NCBI RefSeq assembly: GCF_000721495.1
Contig: NZ_JOHY01000001.1
Span: forward strand, 186,001-250,000
Direction: 5' to 3'
DNA length: 64,000 bases
Source of the DNA: Streptomyces sp. NRRL F-5123
Lineage (GTDB): Bacteria; Actinomycetota; Actinomycetes; Streptomycetales; Streptomycetaceae
In this document: one piece after another, positions 7,424 through 15,093 of the stretch
Position numbering within the stretch: position 1 is the first letter of the stretch
Layout: each line of letters starts with the position of its first letter
Position numbers and translations under genes: made by a program
Notes under the pieces: generated by a model
Database searches by the model: none
What the model saw: the letters and a program-made list of their open reading frames with translations, nothing else
What the model was told of the DNA's origin: nothing

Positions 7424-8523
7424 CACAGGCCTGCCTTCGTGGTCGCGCGGACGGCGGCGAGCTCGCGCTCCTTCGCCTCGTAGAGGGCCGGGATGTTGCT
7501 GGTCCCGAAGGTGCGGGCGCCGTGCCGCTCGATCAGCTCCCAGAAGTACGTGCGGCGCACGTGCATCGACCGGGCGAAGATCTGGTACATCTGCCCCCAG
7601 TGGTCGCGGTCGACGAGGATGCCGCGCGGCCGCAGCCGGTCCACCGGCAGGTCGACGGCCCCGAGCCGGCCGCCGAGCGAGCTGTAGTAGCTCGCCGGGG
7701 TCGGTGCGAAGCCGACGCCCCGCCCGCCGAGCGCGTCCACGGCCTCGACGATGTCGTCGGTGCTCAGCGCCAGGTGCTGCACGCCGGGGCCGCCGTGCCA
7801 GGCCAGGAAGTCGTCGATCTGGCCCGGCGTGCGGCTCAGGTCCGGCTGGATGAGCGTCAGTGTCGCGTTGCCGCCGGGGCTCTGCACCACCTGCGAGAAC
7901 ATGCCCTGGCCGCCGACCTCGATGTACTCCTCGAAGATCAGGTCGAAGCCGAACGCGGCCCGGTAGAAGGCGGTGGTGGCCTCCAGCGTGCCCGCCTCCA
8001 GGCACACCGCGGCGTGGTCGATCGTACGGAGCAGTTCCGGCCCGTCCGGCGGCGCGGGGACCGTGTCGGCGGACGCGGTGACGATCGCCCCGGGCAGGAA
8101 GTCGCCCGCCGAGCCGTGCCGTTCGACCAGGCGGTGCACCACGTCGCCGAAGCCGGAGACGGTCGCGGTGCGCACCGACGCGTCCGGGCCCTCGTACGTG
8201 CGCGGCGGTTCGACCGGGGTCGCGCCGCCCGCCACGGCCGCGGCGAAGGCGGCCCCGGCGTCGCGGGTGCCGAAGGCGACCACGGCCACCCCGTCGCCGT
8301 GCCGCGCGACGTAGTCGACCGCAGGGTGATCGGGGCGCAGGCCCGAGGTCAGCAGCACCCGGCAGTCCCCCTGGCCGAGCAGCAGGCTGCGCTGGTCCGG
8401 CAGGCCCGTCTCGGGGCCGCCGTGCCCGTGCACCCGGAAGCCGAAGGCCGAGCACAGGACGAACGCCGCCTGGCGCGCGTCGCCCACGTAGAACTCGACA
8501 TGGTCGATGCCGAGGTAGTCCAT
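7423..8523 (-). CDS. 4-hydroxyphenylpyruvate dioxygenase / 4-hydroxymandelate synthase family
   Basis: This 366-aa protein contains two vicinal-oxygen-chelate modules. The Fe(II) ligands are recognisable as His170 (TIDHAAVC), His250 (GVQHLALS) and Glu329 (YFWELIER), with family spacing. HPPD makes homogentisate; hydroxymandelate synthase acts on the same substrate to give 4-hydroxymandelate, a phenylglycine precursor. The C-terminal helix here reads SNIPALYEAKERE rather than the GNFKALFEA-type sequence of catabolic HPPD, and the gene lies inside an antibiotic-type operon. A dedicated aromatic-precursor role is therefore likely. ATG at 8523 has AGGAG 6 nt upstream. The regiochemistry is unresolved. 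Confidence 0.85.
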   Translation of the reverse strand: MDYLGIDHVEFYVGDARQAAFVLCSAFGFRVHGHGGPETGLPDQRSLLLGQGDCRVLLTSGLRPDHPAVDYVARHGDGVAVVAFGTRDAGAAFAAAVAGGATPVEPPRTYEGPDASVRTATVSGFGDVVHRLVERHGSAGDFLPGAIVTASADTVPAPPDGPELLRTIDHAAVCLEAGTLEATTAFYRAAFGFDLIFEEYIEVGGQGMFSQVVQSPGGNATLTLIQPDLSRTPGQIDDFLAWHGGPGVQHLALSTDDIVEAVDALGGRGVGFAPTPASYYSSLGGRLGAVDLPVDRLRPRGILVDRDHWGQMYQIFARSMHVRRTYFWELIERHGARTFGTSNIPALYEAKERELAAVRATTKAGL

Positions 8524-8593
8524 TGCCGCTCCTAGGTCGATGACATGCGGTGCGGGCGCGGGGGCGGTGCCGCGAGGCGCCCCCCGGCGCCGT

Positions 8594-9874
8594 TCAGACG
8601 GTGCGGGCGAGCCGGGTGCCCGGCGGGCCGAGGACGAGGCTGACGTTGTGGCCGCCGAACCCGAAGGAGTTCGACATCACGTGGCCGATCCCCGGGGCCG
8701 GGCGCGGGCCCTTGCGGACGTGGTCGAGATCGCACTCCGGGTCCGGGTCGTCCAGGTTGTGCGTCGGCGGCAGCACGCCGCGGCGCAGCGCGAGCACCGA
8801 GACCGCCGCCTCGACCACGCCCGAGGCGCCGAGCATGTGCCCGGTGACCGCCTTGGTGGCGCTGACCGGCGGGCAGCCCTCGGCGCCGAACACCCGGCGG
8901 ATCGCAAGGGCTTCGGCGCGGTCGCCGATCTTCGTGCTCGTGCCGTGCGCGTTGACGTAGCCGATGTCGCCGGGCGCCAGACCTGCGTCGGCGAGGGCGC
9001 GGCGCATGCACGCGGTGGCGCCCTCGCCTTCCGGGTGCGGGGTGGTGGGGTGGTGGGCGTCGTTGGTGGCGCCCCAGCCGGCCACGCCCGCGTAGCCCGC
9101 CGCGCCGCGCGCGTCGGCGTGCGCCGCGCGCTCCAGGACCAGCACCCCGGCGCCCTCGCCGAGTACCAGGCCGTTGCGGCGGCGGTCGAAGGGGCGGCTC
9201 GCCCCCGCCGGGTCGGCGGCCCAACCGCGGGCCAGGGCACGGGCGTTGGAGAACGTGTCGGCGAGCGTCGGGAAGAGCGGCGCCTCGCTGCACCCGCACA
9301 CCACGATGTCCGCCTCGCCCGCGCGCAGCAGCCGCAGCCCTTCGCCGACGGACTGTGCGCCCGCCGCGCAGGCCGTCCCGATCGACGAGCTGTAGCCGCG
9401 GATGCCGTGCCGGATCGCGACCCGGGCGGCGCCCATGTTCGGCAGCATCCCCGGCAGCAGATACGGGCTGACGCCCAGCCGGCCGCGCTGCGTCCGCGTC
9501 ACGACCTGCGCCTCCAGGGTGGCGAGGCCCCCGGTGCCGGACAGGATCACCCCGATGCGGTAGGGGTCGACGTCCCGGCCGACCTCTACGTGCGCGTCCG
9601 CCAGCGCGTCAGCCGCCGCCCGCAGCGCCATCACGATGTAGCGGTCCACCACCCGGGTCTCCGGCGCGGGCAGCACGGACGCCGGGTCGACCGGCGGGCC
9701 GAACGCGGCGACGTCCACACTGCCCTCCAGCAGGCTCCCGGCGGGCGGCCGCACCAGCCCCGAACGCCCCTCGCACATCGCCGCCGTGACCTCGGCAGCG
9801 GTCGTGCCCACCGGCGTGACCATGCCCATCCCGGTCACGACGACCTCGCCGTCCACACCTCGCGCACCCGTCAC
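8594..9874 (-). CDS. FabF-type beta-ketoacyl-ACP synthase (complete triad)
   Basis: This 426-aa ketosynthase has the full decarboxylative condensing set: Cys169 in SIGTACAAG, His310 in NAHGTSTKIGD, Lys341 and His346 in TKAVTGHMLGA, and the C-terminal SNSFGFGGHN. It should elongate carrier-bound acyl chains with malonyl-ACP. The GTG at 9874 overlaps the stop of the truncated ketosynthase-like gene by 4 bp. About 70 bp separate it from the HPPD-like gene. No KR, DH or ER gene is visible, so reductions would come from genes left of the window or from primary fatty-acid synthesis. Confidence 0.9.
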   Translation of the reverse strand: MTGARGVDGEVVVTGMGMVTPVGTTAAEVTAAMCEGRSGLVRPPAGSLLEGSVDVAAFGPPVDPASVLPAPETRVVDRYIVMALRAAADALADAHVEVGRDVDPYRIGVILSGTGGLATLEAQVVTRTQRGRLGVSPYLLPGMLPNMGAARVAIRHGIRGYSSSIGTACAAGAQSVGEGLRLLRAGEADIVVCGCSEAPLFPTLADTFSNARALARGWAADPAGASRPFDRRRNGLVLGEGAGVLVLERAAHADARGAAGYAGVAGWGATNDAHHPTTPHPEGEGATACMRRALADAGLAPGDIGYVNAHGTSTKIGDRAEALAIRRVFGAEGCPPVSATKAVTGHMLGASGVVEAAVSVLALRRGVLPPTHNLDDPDPECDLDHVRKGPRPAPGIGHVMSNSFGFGGHNVSLVLGPPGTRLARTV

Positions 9875-10818
9875 GGGGTATCCCCTCCACTCAGCAGTAC
9901 GGCCGCGGCGCGGTCCCGCGCCCCGGCGGTCGCCGCCTGCTCCACCCGGATCAGCAGCACCTCGTCCGCGTCCCCGTCCTCGACGAGCAGCGCGGCCACC
10001 TCGACGCCCGCGGTGGCGCCGGCGACGCACACGACGGGCCCGAAGAGCCCCCAGCGGGCGGCCACATGGCCGGCCACGGCGTTCGGCACGGCCTGGAAGA
10101 ACGCCAGCGGTCCCACCGCGCCCCCGCCGTCGACCGCCTCCGCGACCCGTACGGCCCCCTCCAGATCGCCCAGCGCGCTGACGACGACCACCCCCGTTGC
10201 CGCCGCCGGCCCGCCGGCCCGCCGCTCCAGGCACCGCCGTGCGACCTCCGCGGCGAGCGGGCTGAACGACGACCCGACGAACCCGGGCAGCAGGGGGACC
10301 TCCCGGTCCTCCACGCCCTCCGGCCACTGCCCCGCGGCCAGCACGCGCAGCCCGTTGCGCCGCGCGAGGGAGGCGAGCCGGCCGCGGAGCCCAGTTGCGG
10401 GCAACTCGGCAGCGGGCGGCGGCGGTTCGACGGCAGGGCATGCGGAGGAGTCGACGGCCGGCTCCTGCCGCGCGGACTCCGCACCGCCCCGGGGGCTCCC
10501 CGGCGCGTGCCGCTCGCCGCCCGGCCGCGGCGCGGGGGCGGGCCGTGCGTGCGGGGTCGCGGTGGCCTGCGGGTCGGTGGCCCGGGGTCGTTGGCGGGGG
10601 TCGGTGGTGGGGGAGTCGGGCGCCGGGCTTCCGGCGGGTGGCGCCTCGGCCTCGGGCCCTTCCGCGCAGCGGGTGGCGTCGGGGAGCGCGAGGCCGCCGG
10701 GGGTGTCGGGGTCGTCGGGCAGGGTGGCCGTCCGGGGGCGGCGGTTCTGGGCCACCGGAGTGCCGGTCAGGGGGGCGGGGCGCGCGGGGCGTGCCGCGTC
10801 GCGGGCCGTGGACGTCAT
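9871..10818 (-). CDS. Truncated ketosynthase-like protein with disordered N-terminus
   Basis: This is a 315-aa protein. The first ~130 residues are Pro/Arg/Ala-rich and look disordered. The rest resembles only the N-terminal half of a ketosynthase (Ketoacyl-synt_2-like): LPLLPGFVGSS, VVVVSALGDLEGAVRVAEA and VPNAVAGHVAARWGLFGPV. At the nucleophile position it has VAGATAGVEVA, with no catalytic Cys, and there is no C-terminal half with His residues. It is therefore probably non-catalytic, perhaps a chain-length or partner subunit for one of the two full ketosynthases between which it is encoded, with 4-bp overlaps on both sides. The family call is tentative. Confidence 0.65.
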   Translation of the reverse strand: MTSTARDAARPARPAPLTGTPVAQNRRPRTATLPDDPDTPGGLALPDATRCAEGPEAEAPPAGSPAPDSPTTDPRQRPRATDPQATATPHARPAPAPRPGGERHAPGSPRGGAESARQEPAVDSSACPAVEPPPPAAELPATGLRGRLASLARRNGLRVLAAGQWPEGVEDREVPLLPGFVGSSFSPLAAEVARRCLERRAGGPAAATGVVVVSALGDLEGAVRVAEAVDGGGAVGPLAFFQAVPNAVAGHVAARWGLFGPVVCVAGATAGVEVAALLVEDGDADEVLLIRVEQAATAGARDRAAAVLLSGGDTP

Positions 10819-11969
10819 GCGGCGGCCACCAGGAGTGCGGTGTTCGCGCCGCCGAACGCCGTCGTCAGGCTCAGCGCGTACGGGGACGTGGCCGGGGCCG
10901 GGGTGTCGAGGACCAGGCCGAGGCGGCATTCGGGGTCGGGGCCGAGCCAGCCCGCGTTGACCGGCAGCCGGCCCGCCGCCAACGCCGAGACGGTGACGAC
11001 CAGTTCGAGCAGCGCGCCCGCCTCCAGGGCCTGGCCGTGCACGGATTTGGTGGAGCTGACCGGCAGCGTTTCTGCCGCCGGGCCGAACACCCGGTGCAGC
11101 GCCGCCGCTTCGGCCGTGTCGCCCGCGGGCGAGCCGGAGCCGTGCGCGTTGACGTAACCGATCCGCTCCGGCGCGAGGGCCGCCCGGCGCAGCGCGGCGG
11201 TGATCGCGCGGGCCAGGCCGGCGCCGTCCGGGCGGGGGCGGACGACGTGGTGGGCGTCCCCCGCGCGCCCCCAGCCCGCCAGCCGCGCCAGCGGCCGCGC
11301 TCCGCGCCCGCGCGCCGCGACGGCGGACTCGACCACCACCGCGGCCACCGCGTCGCCGAGCAGCAGCCCGCTGCGCCCCGCGCTGAAGGGTCGCACCCGC
11401 CCGTCGCGGGCGAGCGCCCGGCCCGCGTCGAAAACGGCGAACTGGTCTGCGTCGACGAGGTATCCGGCCGCCACCACGATCCGCTCCGCCCGCCCGCGGG
11501 CGACGAGCGCGGCGGCGTCCGCGACGGCGGTGCTCGACGCCACGCAGGCCGAGGTGTACGCGCGCGCCGCGCCGGACAGCCCCGCCCGCCGGGCGACGCC
11601 CTCGGCGAAGCGGCCCGCGCCGTGCGCCGCCCGCTCGCCCGCGGGCACCCGCGGCAGCGCCGGGTCGCCGTGCACGGCGAGGTGCAGCGGGCAGCGGGCG
11701 CGCAGCGCGGCCGACAGCCCGGCCTGCTCGCACGCGAGCCCGATCATCCGCGGCAACTCGTCGGTGAGCACGGGCGATCCGGGGTGCACGGCGGCGTGCC
11801 CGGCCCGCCGCCCGCCGACGCCGAAGCGCCCCACGGGCGCGAAACCCGGCCGCCCGGCGAGCACGGCGCCCATGAGCGGCTCCGTCCCGACCCCGAACGC
11901 GCTGAGCACCCCGGCCCCGGTGAGGACGACCTCCCCCGGCCCGCGCCGCACCTCCCCGCCCTCAGCCAC
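10815..11969 (-). CDS. Second beta-ketoacyl synthase (complete but divergent)
   Basis: This 384-aa ketosynthase has Cys142 in YTSACVASSTAVADAA, His276 in NAHGSGSPAGD, and Lys308/His311 in TKSVHGQALEAGA, so the triad is intact even though the protein is shorter and more divergent than the neighbouring FabF. Type II pathways often pair an active KS with a chain-length factor. Here two proteins keep the triad and one small relative lacks it. GTG at 11969 overlaps the carrier-gene stop by 8 bp, and its own stop overlaps the next ATG (ATGA). A later GTG seven codons in is an alternative start. Confidence 0.85.
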   Translation of the reverse strand: MAEGGEVRRGPGEVVLTGAGVLSAFGVGTEPLMGAVLAGRPGFAPVGRFGVGGRRAGHAAVHPGSPVLTDELPRMIGLACEQAGLSAALRARCPLHLAVHGDPALPRVPAGERAAHGAGRFAEGVARRAGLSGAARAYTSACVASSTAVADAAALVARGRAERIVVAAGYLVDADQFAVFDAGRALARDGRVRPFSAGRSGLLLGDAVAAVVVESAVAARGRGARPLARLAGWGRAGDAHHVVRPRPDGAGLARAITAALRRAALAPERIGYVNAHGSGSPAGDTAEAAALHRVFGPAAETLPVSSTKSVHGQALEAGALLELVVTVSALAAGRLPVNAGWLGPDPECRLGLVLDTPAPATSPYALSLTTAFGGANTALLVAAA

Positions 11970-12513
11970 GCGTTCCGCCGCTCCCGGCCGCGGCGCTGCC
12001 CGCCGCGGCGGCACCCGGGCCGGTCCCGTCACCCGCCGCGCGTGCCTCCGAGCCGCCCGGGCCCCTTCCGGGACCGGCGGCAGCGTCTGCCGCGTCCGCC
12101 GGTCCGCCCGGTCCCGCAACGGGGCCGTCCGCTCCCGGTCCTCCGGCCGCGGGGCCCGTCGTCCCGGAGCCGCCCGTCCCGGAGCCGCCCGGACCCGTAC
12201 CTCCACCTGCGGCGCCACCTGCCGGGCCGCCTCGCTCCGCACCGCCGGACAGGCCCGCCAGGGCGGCGAGTTCGTGCAGCACCGTCGTGACCGTCGTCAT
12301 GCGGACCAGGGAGGAGTCCGGGACCGTTGCGCCGTACCGGGATTCGAGCTGGTGGACCAGCCAGGCCAGCTCCATCGAGTCGACGCTCTCCGGGACCTCC
12401 TCCGGCGGGCGGTCGCCGAAGGCAGCGAGGATCGCGAGGATCTCGGCGCGGCCGGGTGTGTCCGGGGGCGGCGGCAGCTGCGACGGCGAGGGCTGCGGCA
12501 CGGGCGCGCTCAC
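11962..12513 (-). CDS. Acyl carrier protein with long Gly/Ala/Pro-rich C-terminal tail
   Basis: In this 183-aa protein the first ~90 residues form a carrier domain with Ser46 in ESVDSMELAWL as the phosphopantetheine site. The last ~90 residues are almost entirely Gly, Ala, Pro, Thr and Ser, with no hydrophobic core. The tail is unusual for a discrete carrier, could be a flexible tether, and overlaps the next gene's start by 8 bp, so it is translated unless there is a frame error. The GTG at 12513 overlaps the upstream carrier stop (GTGA). Confidence 0.8.
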   Translation of the reverse strand: MSAPVPQPSPSQLPPPPDTPGRAEILAILAAFGDRPPEEVPESVDSMELAWLVHQLESRYGATVPDSSLVRMTTVTTVLHELAALAGLSGGAERGGPAGGAAGGGTGPGGSGTGGSGTTGPAAGGPGADGPVAGPGGPADAADAAAGPGRGPGGSEARAAGDGTGPGAAAAGSAAAGSGGTRG

Positions 12514-12779
12514 TGGCCCGCGGCGGGGGCGGTCGCGATACGGGCGGCCAGCGCCGCGCCGAACTCGCCGAGCGTCATCGTGCCGAGCTGCTCGGCCTCG
12601 TCCTCCTCGAAGACGACGCCGAAGCGTTCCTCCGCACGGATGCCGAGTTCGGCCAGGGCGAGCGACTCCAGGTCGACGCCGGCCGGGCCGAGCGGGGTGT
12701 CGTCGTCGACGTCGTCGACGCTGTAGTTCATCTCGCTCAGCGCTTCGAGCACGAACGCGCGGATCTCATCGGTGGACAT
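12510..12779 (-). CDS. Acyl carrier protein (discrete)
   Basis: This 89-aa acidic carrier protein has Ser39 in GVDLESLALAEL as the pantetheinylation site, followed by the FGVVFEEDEAEQL helix-3 region. ATG at 12779 is preferred because MSTDEIRAFV is a normal carrier N-terminus and purine-rich GGAGAGGGAG lies upstream; an in-frame start at 12809 would add ten non-conserved residues. It forms a tandem carrier pair with the next gene through a 4-bp overlap. Such tandem carriers may serve different ketosynthases or loading ligases. Confidence 0.9.
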   Translation of the reverse strand: MSTDEIRAFVLEALSEMNYSVDDVDDDTPLGPAGVDLESLALAELGIRAEERFGVVFEEDEAEQLGTMTLGEFGAALAARIATAPAAGQ

Positions 12780-12893
12780 CGCGGGGGCTCCCTCTCCGGT
12801 GGCTTCCAAAGTGGCTTCCGGTGGCTTGCGTCGGGGCGGTGGCAGTGGTGTCGGGGGTGGCGGGGCCGGCGTCGGGGGCGACAGGGCGGCCGG

Positions 12894-14372
12894 TCACCCG
12901 GCGGGCGGCCGGTCCGGCGGCGGGGCGGGGGTGGCGGTGGCGGCCGCGCGCAGCACCGCGAGGTCGCGTACGAGCTTTCCGGTGGCGGTGCGCGGCAGCT
13001 CGTCGACGACGTGCAGCAGCCGCGGCCGCTTGTACGGGGCGAGCCGCTCGGCCAGCCCCGCCTCGACGCGTGCCCGCGCGTCGGGCGCGTGCAGCACCGC
13101 GTACGCCTCGACCGACGAGCCGAACACCACGACCGCGGCGGAGACGTCAGGGAGTTCGGCCAATGTGTGCTCGACCTCGGTGAGGTCGACCTTGAGGCCG
13201 CCGACCGACACCTGCGAGTCCAGCCGGCCGAGCACACGGACCCGCCCGGTGCCGGGGTCGACGCTGCCGCCGTCACGGGTGTGCAGCCAGCCGTCCGACC
13301 AGCGGGCCGGGTCGTCGAAGCCGATGTAGGGCGACCGCTCGGTGGCGATCAGCAGCTCGCCGCCCGCCTCCCGTACGGCGATGCCCGGCGCGGGCGTGAC
13401 CTCCGGGCGGTGCTCGCCGAAGAGGTCGGTGGCGATGACGCCGACCTCGGTCATCCCGTACATGCTGCCGAGCCGGACGCCGTAGCGGTCGGTGAAGGCC
13501 TCGTGCACGCGGGCCCGCACCAGCTCGCCGCCGGTGGTCATACCGGTGAGCTGCGGCAGCCGCGGCGGCTGCGCGACCCAGCTGAGCAGCTCGATGTGGA
13601 AGGGGACGCCCAGCAGGGTGGTCGGCTCGGGCCCGGCGGCGACGGTGGCGAGGATGCCCTCGGCGCCCGCCCGCGCGGGGAAGGCGAGCCGCACCCCGGC
13701 GGCCAGGCTGTGCAGCAGGCCGCCGACGAGGCCGAGGACATGGACCATGGAGGCCATCGAGACGATGCGCTCGCCGGCCCGCGGCACCCCGTCGATCCGC
13801 GCATAGCGGCCGATCTCGGCGACGAGGTCCGCTGCCGTCCGGCCGATGATCTTCGCCGGTCCGGTGGAGCCCGAACTGAGCTGCACCAGTGCGTGCGGCG
13901 TGCGGGTCGGCAGGCCGCCGGGCCGCGGGCGGGCCACCGGGTGCTGGTCGTGGTAGCCGCGTGCGGGCCCCGGCCCGACGGGCTCGGCGGTGACCACGAC
14001 CTGGGCGGCCAGCCGCTCCAGCGCGCGCCCGGTCTCGTACGGCGTGAGGCGGTGGTCGAGCAGCGCGACCTGCGCCCCGCTGCGCCAGCCCGCGAGCAGG
14101 TCGGCGACCAGCGCGAGCGAGGGCGCCAGGCTCAGCGCGGCGGTGCCGCCGGCCCGCAGCCCGGCGGCGGCGAGTTCGGCCTGCCGCTCCCGGACCAGGC
14201 GGCGCAGCTCGTTCCGGGTGACGGGCGCGTCGAAGACCAGGCAGGTGTCGGCGCCGGGGCCGGCGAGCAGGACGTCGTCCACCCATGAGCCGTCCCAGGA
14301 GCCGTCCCCGGCGAGGCCGCCGGCCTCCCGGCCCTCACGGCCTTCCCAGGGTGTCGTCGAGGCAGCCTTCAT
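12894..14372 (-). CDS. AMP-dependent acyl ligase, first gene of the leftward operon
   Basis: This 492-aa ANL-superfamily enzyme has LVQLSSGSTGPAKI (phosphate loop), MYGMTEVG (adenine motif), RLDSQVSVGGLKVDLTEVE (hinge, and a loop typical of carrier-loading A domains) and RTATGKLVRDL (catalytic Lys). It would adenylate an acid and load a carrier; the tandem carrier genes follow after a 114-bp gap. ATG at 14372 has only a distant AAAGGGG. As the first gene of the leftward transcription unit it probably provides the committed loading step. Its substrate is unknown. Confidence 0.87.
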   Translation of the reverse strand: MKAASTTPWEGREGREAGGLAGDGSWDGSWVDDVLLAGPGADTCLVFDAPVTRNELRRLVRERQAELAAAGLRAGGTAALSLAPSLALVADLLAGWRSGAQVALLDHRLTPYETGRALERLAAQVVVTAEPVGPGPARGYHDQHPVARPRPGGLPTRTPHALVQLSSGSTGPAKIIGRTAADLVAEIGRYARIDGVPRAGERIVSMASMVHVLGLVGGLLHSLAAGVRLAFPARAGAEGILATVAAGPEPTTLLGVPFHIELLSWVAQPPRLPQLTGMTTGGELVRARVHEAFTDRYGVRLGSMYGMTEVGVIATDLFGEHRPEVTPAPGIAVREAGGELLIATERSPYIGFDDPARWSDGWLHTRDGGSVDPGTGRVRVLGRLDSQVSVGGLKVDLTEVEHTLAELPDVSAAVVVFGSSVEAYAVLHAPDARARVEAGLAERLAPYKRPRLLHVVDELPRTATGKLVRDLAVLRAAATATPAPPPDRPPAG

Positions 14373-14537
14373 GAAGAACCCGGACCCCTTTCATGATTCC
14401 CGGTCTGGTGGTTTTCCGGCGCTCCGCCGCTCCCGTTTCCCGGAGCGCCTGCCGAATCCGGCCCGTGCGGACCGAACGCGCCGGGGCAATCGGAATGGTC
14501 CAGATCAATAGCGGACCGACCGAAATTCCCATGCCGA

Positions 14538-14566
14538 ACTTTCAACTCAGAATTCCGTGCTGTCAA
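14538..14566 (-). promoter_or_regulatory. Putative promoter of the leftward biosynthetic operon
   Basis: Read leftward, a perfect TTGACA occupies 14566-14561. At 17 nt spacing lies GAAAGT, a poor -10. The segment is clearly more AT-rich than its surroundings and is the only obvious promoter-like sequence upstream of the ligase at 14372. The weak -10 suggests activator dependence or a different sigma factor. Confidence 0.4.
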
Positions 14567-14648
14567 GCCCCGCTCCGTGCAGCGGCGACAAATTCCTCAT
14601 CAATCTCTGGCGTATCGATCCGTCACACGCGACACAAATTTTCTCGTA

Positions 14649-14678
14649 TTGACGATCCGCGACGCGCGCCGCTAACAT
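14649..14678 (+). promoter_or_regulatory. Housekeeping-type promoter of the rightward tailoring operon
   Basis: TTGACG at 14649-14654 and TAACAT at 14673-14678 are spaced by 18 nt, a good vegetative (HrdB-like) streptomycete promoter. The predicted start of transcription is near 14685, about 400 nt before the methyltransferase start, leaving an unusually long leader. An in-frame ATG at 14677 overlaps the -10 and cannot be in this transcript. Confidence 0.6.
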
Positions 14679-14690
14679 GGCCGCTCATTG

Positions 14691-14721
14691 GCCAACTGCC
14701 GTGACCCGGCTGGAAGTTGGC
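14691..14721 (+). promoter_or_regulatory. Inverted repeat at the 5' end of the long leader
   Basis: GCCAACT (14691-14697) and AGTTGGC (14715-14721) form a 7-bp inverted repeat just downstream of the predicted transcription start. It could be a regulator operator or a 5' mRNA hairpin. The rest of the leader to 15093 is pyrimidine-rich and shows no conserved small ORF or known riboswitch that I recognise. Confidence 0.4.
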
Positions 14722-15093
14722 AGCTCAGTACGGCACCGCCCTTTGCAGGTGATCCCCCAGCCGCCCCTCACGGCTCGGTGGTCTCATTTCCGCGGCCGCC
14801 TCCCGGCCTGCGCCTTCGCGTCCTCCTGCGCGCTTCGTACCGCACCGCCGTCCTGCACGATCCCCCACGTCCTGCTCCTGCGCTGCACCAACTCCGCTAC
14901 TCGCGCTGCCCGCACTTCCTGCCCGCACTTCCGGGGCAACATTTGCACCGCGCCTGGTTTCCCCATTTACGTGTCCGCGCCCCGGCTGCCGCATCCCGCG
15001 GCACCCGCCGCCGGCCCGGTGCACGCTGCCCACGTCATTCCGCTTACCGCATTCCCGATTCCGCATGCTCTTTTTCCCGAGGATTGGCCGCCA

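Noticed and set aside
6455..8455. Long 666-codon frame joining the PhyH oxygenase to upstream DNA
   Set aside because: The upstream part is a shadow of the HPPD-like gene; the PhyH protein starts at ATG 7423, overlapping the HPPD stop.
14677..15093. In-frame extension adding ~139 residues to the methyltransferase, from ATG 14677
   Set aside because: The ATG overlaps the -10 box of a good promoter, the added sequence is Pro/Arg/Cys-rich without homology, and methyltransferases of this type begin near the YYDITLDLYEDLWGEH motif.
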